A stretch of 23,270 nt of DNA from Paramacrobiotus richtersi (lineage: Eukaryota > Tardigrada > Eutardigrada > Parachela > Macrobiotidae): the NCBI GenBank assembly GCA_034698045.1, contig JAQGAU010000845.1, positions 1 to 23,270 of the forward strand, read 5' to 3'. This document shows, in pieces, positions 8,983-19,280 of the stretch. The notes beneath the pieces are model-generated. The model was given only the letters and a program-made list of their open reading frames with translations, did no database searches and had not been told where the DNA came from. Each line of letters starts with the position of its first letter. Positions within the stretch are counted from its first letter, which is position 1. The position numbers and the translations under genes were made by a program.

Positions 8983-11900
8983 TTAGCTATCCGCGCACTT
9001 CTCCGGATGTCGCGTGTCCCGATGCTTAAGCAGATTCCTCTCCTTGATAAAACCCAACTGACACACATCACATCGATGGGGAAAATCCTCCGGCGCCAGC
9101 CACTCTCGAGGTTTCACATAGCCAGGTCGACTGTACACTTTTATCCCCTGTTTCTTTTTCTCTTTCTTGATCTTCTCAAACCGTTCCTTCAAGTCTCCAT
9201 CATGCATCCAGCGGATATGCCGCGTCATGGAGACCGCGGAGGCAAACAGCTGACCGCACTGATCACACGGCAGACGTTGACCTTCCGCCGCCCCTTGGAA
9301 TTTGGCTTTCACAGTGGCATACATTTCTCTGTGTTTGCCACGTTCCCCTGGCTGACGAGGCTGTGCAGATTTTCCCTGAACGCAGGATTTCATATGAGCA
9401 GCCACCTTCTTGTCACCGCCACCAATGGCTTTCCGACAGATATCACAGAACTTGGCTCGGGTTATGTCGTGGTAGATGCGGTAATGACCGGCCATGAACG
9501 GATAAGCTGAAACAAGAATTCGGCTCGATTTTTGCCGATTTAAACAACTAAACGAACTATAAAAAGGATTACCTAAATTACTATTATTTAAAATGATTGT
9601 CGAGTGGTCAGGTCAAATATTCCGGGTGAGAGGTCACTTACTAGGAAATTTCTTAACACAGACGGGACACGGAAACACACCGTCAACCTTGTGTTCCAGA
9701 ACATGATCGCCTAATTCCCTGGCCTTGTTGTAGCGCTTGGCGCAGTACCGACACTGGAACCCAACGTGCGCGGTTGTCTTGTGCATTCCCAACATGCGCT
9801 TCGTCTTGAATTTCTCCCCGCACTCGGCACACTTCTCCAACCACTCGGCCTCAATGCGCCGCATCTCCTCGGGATGCCAGTGTCGAAAATGGGGTCGGGA
9901 ATGTCCGAGATAATATCGTCCACAGATTAAACATGGCTTCTTTTCGTTATATCGCAAAACATGCTGCGACATGTGAGCCGACAAGTCGGAAAAGGTTGGT
10001 GCATGGACATCGCAGGCCGGGCAGTCCCGTTGCGACTGATCAGTGGAAGTGTCGGGAGGGGAATGCTGGAACTGGTGCAGATCGAGCACGGCTTTACTGG
10101 CGTAGTTTCGCTGACATACTGCGCAGTAATAGGTAAACCTTCCTGTGGTCTTCATGTACTCTACGGCAGCTTCGATCGCGTTAGGGTCCACTGTTACTGT
10201 CGGTGAACCTTCTTTGTGCTGAAATAAGCCAGGCATTCGTCTGTATTTCTTACAACTCTAGCACATCTCTCTGCTGGATATAGAATGATTACTGCTATAC
10301 CTCGAAAAGTGAAATACATATGATTAATTCGAAAACTTTTAAGTACTGTATAGGTCTATGAGAACAGAACAGTCGATCTCACTGAATACAAATCAACCGA
10401 TATCCGGCATTTTGTTATTGAGTTCCCAAGCAATCACAAGATCGTAATTAAAACAATTCACTACCTTAGCCTATGGAACCCTAATGAGAAACAACCTTAC
10501 CATCGCTTTCAAATGCATCTTCAATGACGTCTCACAGGGACACTTTTTCCCACAGAACATACATTCCACCGTCCACTGGGCGGCATACTCCGGATGGGCC
10601 TGGCGGATGTGCTGCGTCAAACCTTTTTTTGGATGAACTTTGACAAAACCACATAGATGGCATGACTTTTTGAGCATCCTTTTGTCCCGGGGGGTAGAAC
10701 GCGCCAATTTATTCAGCTGAAAATTTGCGATGCTAACATGCTCGATTGGTATAAGTGCAGAAAAATCCAATGAATCCACAAGGACATTGGAAGTGCTTCC
10801 CGTCTCCTCAGGCGGTGAAGTGTGTAATGCGGGCAGTTCTTCAGAGCTTTCACCCCATGGATCGACCGGCAGAGAATTGTGCAAATTTTCGGTACGGTTC
10901 TTTGGTGATATCACACTTGTCCTCGCTGAGAGTCTTCGTCTTTTAGGCATTTCTAGAGGATCGTCCTTATCTGCATCAAATGGGATTCCGTCTGTTGGCA
11001 GACCAATATCGTTGTGTGTTATCAAAAGATCTACGAAAAGAGGATAATATACTGGAAATGCTCAACAAATCAATACAAAGCTACAAACGCATATGTCCAA
11101 ACTGAAACCAAATCTCCCACATATTCATGTACCAGTTGCACAGTGGATGATCCGTTTTCATTTATTTCAAATATCCAAAAACCAAAAATATAACAAATTC
11201 TGATAAATATTTCGTAAAGAAATGCCGGATTTAGTTCTGGTTAATTTCCATGATATGTTTATAAGTCTACATTAACTACAGCTACAATGAAACAACAGAT
11301 CTCACTGTACCCAAATTTTCCATGTTAGTGCTCTGTGTAGCTCGCTTCTTCCATCGGGAATACTTCCGCACTGAATAGTCGTCATCCGATTCTTCAGGAA
11401 CATTTTTTCTAGTTCGCTGGAGCGTAATACCCTGTTTTCGCGCCCGGCACCCCGGACACCATGCCGCACCGCCTTTATACACGAGCGCGCACCCCGCACC
11501 GAAATGACTCTCCAGACCGGGACAAATGGTCGCACAACTCAGCGACAATAACAGCTCTTGCAGGCACCAGAGATTCTCCAACGGGATATGGCCAAATTCG
11601 TTACCGTTGTACAACCGATTACGAATTCTACAACCAAGGCTAACATAAAATGGAGGCTTTCCGAGATTATCTTTATGTACTTTCGTTCATATCGCAATGT
11701 AGCGGTTGTTTAACAAGAAAATTGCATAGGTAAATAAGGTAATCAGAAAGAAAGCTCCTGCTAGACAAGAAAATGTCATCAGCTAATAGAAAAAACTGGA
11801 TGAATAGCTGTTACATTCCAGAACCTATTCATCATTATTTTAGTACAGCATCATTTTTGGGAATGATCAGAGCGACAGTCGACTTTTGAAGTTTTGTAAA

Positions 11901-12865
11901 TCTAGTAGATATTATCATCTACCAGAATTTTGATACATCATGTTTTATAAATCCGTTATAAATTCTAACCGTACAGTCCTTACTTTAACCTATGCATATA
12001 TGTTTTCAAACATTCAAATTAAATAAATACTGAGCATCAGACAAAAATATCCCTATAACGGAAATGGAAAAAAAGAACAGAAAACTAACCTGATTTTTGG
12101 TATGAGATCAGCCGCAACAATGACGGCATGCGTGATTTCATATGACACCTTATCAATACGGAAGAACATGACGAAATCATCATCATCCATGAAGGTGTTC
12201 CACTCGGAAGGCAGGGTGACCATCGACAGACTGGATCGAAGTGTAGAGTAAGTGAACTGAATTTCCGTCGCGGGAGGTGCCTGTTCTTCAACGGACATCT
12301 CAACATCTTCTTTTTTATACTCGGAAACGGGTGGAGGAGAAGAATGGAAGGATTCCCTATCGCAATCGCCATCGTGGGTGGGTGCGTCGGTAGACTCAGA
12401 TGGCAATGTTATTTTCTCTGGTGGCTCCTGTTCTTCGACGGCTATGTCACCGTCTTCAGAAACTGGTGGTAAAGTAAAAAGGAACCGTGGAAAGAACTTG
12501 GCCCTGTCGAAATCACATGTTTTTGCTTCTCTAGGATATAATTACATTATTTATATAGTCAGAGGTGTCATATCTCACGTTTCTGGAGGAATCCCCATGA
12601 CGGGCCGTACGGTTGGTATGGCATCCTCTTTAAGTCTGCTTCGAGTGCGGCAGCGATTGTCAAAGTCCTCGGGACGAAAATGATCCGAACACATGTAACT
12701 CGACGTAGTGGGCTGCCAACCGTGTTCGCGTGCAGCAAACTGCGTCCATGCTGTACGATAATAGTCTCGCGATCGGGCAGGAAACTTGTGATAACTCGGT
12801 AAAGAACCTTGTGTATATTCGCGGGAGTTCGTGCAGTGTATGACGCAACATTTTCTGAAGCCCAT
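8983..12865 (-). CDS. Gene 2: THAP plus 11-zinc-finger protein, complete
   Basis: Six coding exons: E1 12865-12579, E2 12530-12090, E3 11627-11311, E4 11030-10501, E5 10218-9642, E6 9506-8983; 891 residues. E1 is a THAP domain: Cys6, Cys11, Cys59 and His62 as ligands, FP at 28-29, Trp40, and the end motif AIPTV. Start chosen at ATCATGG just before the THAP; a CCGACAG acceptor 6 nt upstream suggests a 5' UTR exon. E2 (96-242) has a duplicated acidic segment ending in VEEQ, then the FMDDDDFVMFF core. E3 (243-348) has ICPGL, GAGC and CPGC. E4 has basic PKRRRLSAR and fingers at about 472-494 and 505-526. E5-E6 add fingers 3-11, one of them C2HC. Intron 1 is only 48 bp; intron 2 (462 bp) shows nothing. 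Known for the families: THAP and C2H2 bind DNA in the nucleus. Target and partner are unknown. Confidence 0.88.
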
Positions 12866-14589
12866 GATCTCCTGTCGGAAGGACACAGATTACAAATAAA
12901 CTGGTTTCCTTGTATTCTATTATTTCTAATCCCAGCACCTGAACCAATTCACAAAGTCACAGAGCCAAATATATGGTAGCTGGATGATGATGCGCTCTGG
13001 TAAGTGGACTACGAGCACGGGAGTAAACGAAGTACATTACAACTTTAAGAGTGAATGCTGAAAGAAACAAACTTTGGAAAGCATCAAGATATTTCGAAAT
13101 AAGTACATAGAATCCAGGATTCTTGATCAGGAATCCATCCGTTTCATATGGCACAACAAGTGCACCTTCGGGAAGCAGCCAGCTGCTTCTTATGCCGGCG
13201 CAGCCCAAAGGGGGTGGTAACTCGAAATAAAAATGTTCCTCTATCTGAATATCTATTTTTTCAGCATTTGTTATCATTGTCGGTTAAGAACTTAAGGTGC
13301 GATCTATAAATTCTTAACCATAAAAATAAAACTATAAATCCACAGACTTTTCCGAATCTACAGACCTAATTATTAATCCAAACAAGTGAGAGCACGTTGG
13401 CTTATGTCCGGTAGTTTACTGATAATGTGAACGGCGTTCTAGGCTTTGTTGCAGTTTTGCAGACAAAGATCGCAGGAAAGTTCAGGACACGCTTCAATAC
13501 ACTTTGCGCGCGTTAGTACCGCTTCGATGCATTGGCGCGCATCGAACCAAAGAAACAAGGGAAATCGGGTATCGGGTATCGGAACATGTTCTCCTACGCC
13601 AGACGGATGCGTCGATACATTCATTGTGCATGAATTCGCAATATAACACGGCGCCTGCGTAACAAAGCATTCTATCATAAAAGTCAAACTGAAACCGTCC
13701 CTGAGCGGGCAGTGCTTTTATTCGGTCGAAACTAGACTCGGACTTGTTCGTGATAGGGCAATGCAAGCACTAGGACGCTGTTAATCGGTTTTAATTCTCA
13801 TATTGATAGCAAACTGATTATTAATTTATAGTTAGAATTTCGGCAGTTTGTGGGTTATAACAGTTACAGGATGTTTTCGCGTTGACAGAACCAAGAAAAC
13901 AAAGAGAAAAGAAAAACGATCTCTTCAGGCGCGAAAAAAAAGGTTTTACAGCAGGTACCGGATCTCAGAAACATACCGGTACATCACCCGAAGAAGGACC
14001 AAATTAACATAGTCATAATTATGAACATTACTGGAAAGGAATAACTAAAGTTAAATGCTATATAAAAACAAAACGAGAAAATACGGCATTCGGAAGTGGT
14101 CAAGCACAGTCCCGGTTCATTGCATCGCGAAGTTAGGAGAAGATCTGGGTTTGATGGGATGTGGAGTTAATTCTTAACAACTCGTGTCGTTGCAAGGTGC
14201 AATTAAGCGTGTAAATTGCTATACAAGTCAAAACGTTGTAAAACTAAGTAAGAAGAGTTATACTGAAAAATGTTTGCAGTATTGCATATAAACAGCGCAA
14301 CATAACATACGAATTCGTAGTATCATAATATTATTGTAACTGTCTTCGTGGTGTAAGAACGTAGTTATTCAGATGTGCATCTTTTTGTAGATTTTGTGTG
14401 GCATCGTTTAGTGCAAAATAATGCACATCAAAAGAGACAGATTATGACCGGACCCTTTCCTATCGCCGTTGGCCAAGACTCAAGACGCACGAGAAACGAA
14501 CGAAATCAAACCAAATACCAAACCGACGCCAGCACAGTAGAAGTATTAACACATAAGAAAACAAACTGATAAAAGGTACAGATGACCAA
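12866..14589. other. Intergenic spacer between gene 3 and gene 2
   Basis: Holds the 5' flank of gene 2 and the 3' flank of gene 3. The words around 12985-13035 (AGTGGACTACGAGCA) match 18610-18655 upstream of gene 3 (AGCGGACTGCGAGCA), so 5' flanks are paralogous. A minus-strand frame at 12957-13277 is listed separately. A short 7-bp repeat (GGGTATC) occurs at about 13564-13582. From about 14360 on, the sequence matches the flank below gene 2 (8340-8560). No polyadenylation signal was convincing within 300 bp of the gene 3 stop. Confidence 0.6.
12957..13277 (-). CDS. Unrecognised 106-aa open frame upstream of gene 2
   Basis: An ATG-initiated frame (MITNAEKIDIQIEEHFYFEL) with a hydrophobic middle and a segment FQSLFLSAFTLKVVMYF that could span a membrane. 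I recognise no family. Its 3' half lies in the 5' flank that is paralogous between genes 2 and 3, and the frame is not kept in the gene 3 copy, which argues for chance or 5' UTR. It is listed because it is the longest unexplained minus-strand frame in this spacer. Confidence 0.15.
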   Translation of the reverse strand: MITNAEKIDIQIEEHFYFELPPPLGCAGIRSSWLLPEGALVVPYETDGFLIKNPGFYVLISKYLDAFQSLFLSAFTLKVVMYFVYSRARSPLTRAHHHPATIYLAL

Positions 14590-17500
14590 CTAGCTATCCG
14601 CGCACTTGTCCGAATGTCGCGTGTCCCGATGCTTAACCAGATTGATCTCCTTGAGAAATCCCAACTGGCACTCCTCACATCGATAGGGAAAATCCTCCAG
14701 CGCAATCCGATCCCGAGGTTTCACATATCCGCGTCGGTACACGTCAATCCCCTGCTGCCGTTTCTCTTCCCTGGCTTTCTTAAACCGCTCTTTCAAGTCC
14801 CCGATATGCATCCAGTGAATATGCTGCCGCATGGATACCGCGGAGGCAAACCGCCTACCGCACTGATCACAGGGTAGAAGCTGACCTTTCACTGCCCCTT
14901 CAAATTTTGCGCTCAAAGCGGCTTCCAGTTTAACATCTTTGCGGCTTTGACGACATTTTCCTTGAACGCAGCATTTCATGTGAGAAGTCATCTTCTGGTT
15001 ACCGCCAGGAATGTGTTTCTGACAGACTGCACAGAACTGGACACGGGTTATGTCGTGGTAGGAGCGGTAATGGTAGGCCAGTTTCCAATAAACTGCAACA
15101 AGAATTCAGATCGATTACAGAAGGTCAGTAAACAGTAACCTAACTGCGAAACAGAAACTGCAAACCATTGCATAAAAACTGACGAAACCTCGTTTCCGAC
15201 TTACCAGCGTATTTCTTATCACACAAAGGACACGGAAACAGACCATCCACTTTGTGCTCCAGCATATGCTCGCCAGATTCCTTGGGTTTGTCGTAGCGCT
15301 TGGCGCAATACACACATTGATACCCATCATGCGCGGTTCTCTTGTGGGACCCCAACATCCACTTCGTCCTAAATTTCTCTCCGCACTCTTCACACTGCTC
15401 CGCCCAGTCGGCCTCAATGCGCCGCATCTCATCGGGATGAAAATTTTGAAAATGACATCGTAAGTTTCCGAGATATTTCCCACAGATCAGACATGGTTTC
15501 TTGTCTTTATGTCGCAGTGCGTGATCCGACATGTGAGCCGCCAAGTCAGGAAAAGTCGGTGCATGGAAATCGCAGGCCGGACAGTCCCGTTGCGACTGAT
15601 CAGTGGAAGTGTCGGGAGGGGAATGCTGCAACTGGTGGAGATCGAAAACGGCTTTACTGATGTAGTGTCGACGACATGCTGCGCAGTAATAAGAGAACCT
15701 TCCTGTGGTCTTTATGTGGTCAATGGCAGCTTCGATCAGGGTAGGGTCCGCTGGTGCTATTATTGAGCCGTCTTTGTGCTGAAATCAATAAGCCATTCGT
15801 CCGTCTTGATTACGTGCAGAGTTACTGCCTAACTTACTGGTCATGGCGAACTGTTAATCGTACCTGTCGATTCCTACTACACAATCCACAGGTACGATGT
15901 GTTTCATATAACAATACATAATCACAGTACATTTCATAATAATGTTATGCACTATTAATAAAATTATAATAATTCATAACAATAGTAACAATCCACAAGT
16001 AAGGAATACTATGAAATACATGATAATATTATTATCACGTATTTCATGGTACTCCTTGCTTGTGGACTGTCACAATCAATCCATATTACCATCAGATTAC
16101 ATAATATGAATTTATTGATACAACATCGTTTCCTTGTGTGAGTGCAACATTCACGAAGAACCATCACTTTTGTGATTCGTAAACTTCAGTCAGTACACAC
16201 TTTCGCTGTTCTACAGAGTACAGCTGAGTTATTATACAGTTTTCTCGAGTAAATGTGTACTAATTCTTTACTGGGAATCGCCCGGGCAGCAGATGTTGTC
16301 ACAATAAAAACTCAAAAAACGAATAAAAAAACTTTTCAAACAAAGCGTCAGCTTTAACTTTCCTAATTCTCAGCAATCTGTCAGTTTGAAACTTACAGCA
16401 ATGTGCAACTAATTGTTAATGAGCGTATTAGAAAGCACCTCACCATCGCTTTGACATGGATCTTCAATGACCTCTGAGAGGGACACTTCCTCCTACAGTA
16501 CATACATTCCACCGTCCACTGGGCGGCATACTCCGGATGAGCGCGGCGGATGTGCAAGGTCAGGTATGTTTGACGATTATGACCTACAAAGCCACAGAGA
16601 TGGCACGTGCTCCCGTTGATCTTTGTATCCTCTTGTGTGGAATGATCGAATTCATTCAACGGAACATTCGGCGTGATGTCAACCGGTACAGCTGCCAAAA
16701 AATTTGCCGAATTCATGACGCCATCGGCAGAGCTTCCGGTCTCCTCGGGCGGTTCAACGCATGATGCAGGAAGCTGTTCCGGTAATCCCGACCATAGCAC
16801 GGCCGGAAGGGAGTTTGTCAGATTGTCGGTGACATCCTCGACTGTTTTGATTCTCTTTGCTCCGCGTCTTTTAGGCGTTTGTAGCGGACGGCCCTCCTTA
16901 ATTTCATCGAACGGGATTCCGTCTTTTGGTAGACTGATTTCTTCATTCGACATCAAAAGATCTGACAAGATAAGAACTGAAACAATGTACTGGGACTACT
17001 ATAATGGATAATTTGTAATTTATTTTGACCGCTTTCGCTAATAAATATCCAAAAAAGGGGTCTGTACGTAACAAAAAAAAGATTGGATTCATCCTTCAAT
17101 TATGTACTGACTGGAGTACTGGTTTATCTAAAGAAACCAAATCTACAGTGATCACATTTGTTTTCATTTGTTAAGAATTTACTAACAACCGATTCGACTA
17201 AACTACACTAAACCAATGTAATCACAGTTTACAACTAAGAAATTTAAGAAACACATCGCATTTATTTGAGCAAATGTACCAATGTTCTCCATGTCAGCAC
17301 TTTGTTCAGCCCGCCTTTTCCTCACTTGGCTATATTTCCGCACTGTTGAGTCGTCGTCCGGTTCTTTAGCGGCGTTCTTCCTGGCTCGCTGATCTGTAAG
17401 GCATTTCCGCGCCTTACACGCCGGACACAATGCCGCCCCGCCTTTATACACCAGTGCGCATCCCCCATCGAAATTACTCTCCAGACCGGGACAAATGGTC

Positions 17501-18464
17501 GCACAACTCAACGATAATAAAAGCTCCTTCAGGCACCAGAAATTCTCCAACGGGATCTGGCCAAACTCGCTACCGCTGTACAAAAGATTATGGATCCTAT
17601 AAGCCAAAAACAAACGGTATCTTAATATGTTGCCTGAAAATATTCAACGTCATTTTTAATATATTTTTCAGCTCGAGGTGCAATGTTTCTGATGAACCTC
17701 AGTGCTCGGTAAAAGACCTATCGAAAACTACTATAAAAGAATACCGAATGAGATAAATTTGGCAAAATCCGGACCATATGTAAACAGGAATGGAATAGAT
17801 TTCAACATACAGTATTTTGCCCGTTGTATTCACATAACAAACAAATACTGAATTCATGCTCACACGAGAGAAACACGAAGAACTACAAGACAAACCTGAT
17901 TTTTGGTACAAGATCGGCCGCAACATTCACAGCATGCGTGATCTCATATGACGCTTTATCAATACGGAAGAACATGACGAAATCATCATCATCCATAAAG
18001 ACATTCCACTCGGAAGGCAGGCTGACCAACGCCAAACCGGATCGCAACATAGAATAATTAAAATGAATCTCCGTCGCTGAATGTTCATGTTCGTCAACGG
18101 AAACCTCATCGTTTTCGTTTCGTTTTCTCATTGTTTGTTTCTGTGGGATATTTCGAGGTGGTAGTGTTCGCTTCTGCGGGAGAATCCGCTTAATCGGTCG
18201 GATGGTCGGTAGAACATTGGCTCTAAGTTTCCTAAGCCGGTCGTCGCAATGCTTGGGCCAAACGTCCTCGGGACGAAAATGATCCGAACAAATATGATCG
18301 GACGTGGTGGGCTGCCAATCGCATCCACGTGCAGCGAAATGAATCCATGCTGCACGGCGGCCGCCACTGGCTGGAAATCTGTGATAACTCACCGAAGGAT
18401 CTCCGGTACGCCACCGATCGCGGAAGTTCGCGCAGTCTGTGACGCAACATTGCTTTAAGTTCAT
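14590..18464 (-). CDS. Gene 3: THAP plus zinc-finger protein, complete, one intron fewer
   Basis: Five coding exons: E1+E2 fused 18464-17896, E3 17596-17280, E4 16961-16444, E5 15778-15205, E6 15092-14590; 826 residues. THAP ligands are Cys6, Cys11, Cys59 and His62; Trp40 and Trp50 match gene 2 and the end motif is VLPTI. The ATG is the first in frame after a CCGACAG acceptor-like site. THAP and E2 are one exon, where genes 2 and 4 have an intron, and the acidic linker is shorter. E3 is 317 nt as in all copies; its donor GTACAT is weaker. E4 has a basic stretch (PKRRGAKRIK) and two fingers; E5-E6 bring the total to 11. In the fifth finger of E5 the core hydrophobic helix residue is Ser (KESGEH), which may weaken that finger. 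Intron 4 is the longest of the array (665 bp) and holds two hairpins. Likely a nuclear DNA-binding protein; target unknown. Confidence 0.87.
15857..15898. repeat. 11-bp inverted repeat in intron 4 of gene 3
   Basis: ATCGTACCTGT at 15857-15867 and ACAGGTACGAT at 15888-15898 are exact reverse complements around a 20-nt loop. The right arm is preceded by CAATCC, which also precedes the left arm of the larger hairpin at 15992. Confidence 0.8.
15992..16066. repeat. 75-bp imperfect foldback in intron 4 of gene 3
   Basis: The left arm starting TCCACAAGTAAGGA and the right arm ending TCCTTGCTTGTGGA pair over about 28 bp with four mismatches, around an AT-rich near-palindromic centre (TGATAATATTATTATCA). 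No coding content. It could be a small foldback element; no clear target-site duplication was identified by eye. Confidence 0.8.
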
Positions 18465-19280
18465 GATCGCCACAAGACTGTCGGAGGAACAGAATTAGGT
18501 GGTTCCCTTGCGATCGTATGATCTCCTCCAAGCGCGAAAGTTCGAAACCGAACTACAAAGTCCCAAATTATAAATCAACGGTGGTTTCGATGCGTAGAAG
18601 GAAAGCAGAGTGGGTTTGCACTCTTGGCAAGCGGACTGCGAGCATGGACCAAACAGAGTAAACTAGAAATCTACAAGCATAACAATTCCGAAAAAATCTC
18701 AGTTCAAAAAATTCGACTACTTCGAAGTATAGTAACATTGTTATTAGTCGACGATCAAAACAGATCTGAAATTGCAACCGCTCCCCGGGGGAAGGAGGCC
18801 ATCAGGAGGTGCTAAAGTGGTCAAGAGTATCCCCGGTGTAGCGAATTCGGGTGTTCTTGGGCGAGAGTGAAACGAACGTTAGGTGTGTGTTTATTCTTGT
18901 TATACAGAATCCAATGGCGAACGTGATAAAACCAAGGGTACGTATGATGGGAATGTTTGTAGTACTTATCGATTACCGTTCTGTACAATAGAATAAAAGA
19001 CGCCTGATATCACCGCGATGTTCTTGCTTTCCGATTTCTGTATGGCATTATTTTCAACTGTACAGACAATCTGCCTTGAAAAAAGAAAGCGAAAAGTTAA
19101 CAGTACAACCGGACGAGACAAGCATTTATTGCCAACTCACGTTTTCCTATCGATGGGTTACCTGCACAGGAAACGACCGAAATCAAACAGAATTAATAAT
19201 GTCAGTATCAAACCGACGTAAATACAGGCATCAACATGTAAAACAATCAACTGACGAAGGGTGCGACTGCAAATCAAAAA
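18465..19280. other. Intergenic spacer between gene 4 and gene 3
   Basis: Contains the 5' flank of gene 3 (paralogous with the flank above gene 2) and the 3' flank of gene 4. A block near 18820 (GTGGTCAAG) resembles 14097-14150. A minus-strand AATAAA lies at 19125-19130. No gene is supported; short frames on both strands lack domain content. Confidence 0.65.
19125..19130 (-). promoter_or_regulatory. Candidate polyadenylation signal of gene 4
   Basis: TTTATT on the plus strand reads AATAAA on the minus strand, about 150 nt past the gene 4 stop codon at 19281. It is the only canonical hexamer found within 300 bp downstream of any gene in the window, and no transcript evidence is available. Confidence 0.4.

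Noticed and set aside
8815-9510. 231-residue plus-strand open frame
   Set aside because: It lies almost wholly opposite gene 2 exon E6, and similar shorter frames lie opposite E6 in genes 1, 3 and 4. The sense strand has finger ligands, splice sites and paralogues; the antisense frame has no domain content.
12660-12947. Minus-strand frame overlapping the gene 2 THAP exon in another phase
   Set aside because: It is a shifted shadow of the THAP exon and does not carry the ligands.
13564-13582. Short tandem repeat of GGGTATC
   Set aside because: Only about two and a half copies; too short to treat as a minisatellite or telomere-like tract.
13439-13766. Two overlapping minus-strand frames of 82 and 90 residues
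   Set aside because: No domain, no paralogue in the other spacers, and plus-strand frames of similar size overlap them; best explained as chance.
8983-18464. THAP-bearing P-element-like transposase
   Set aside because: THAP domains occur in P-element transposases, but the rest of these proteins is C2H2 fingers with no RNase H-like catalytic region visible and no terminal inverted repeats flanking the genes.
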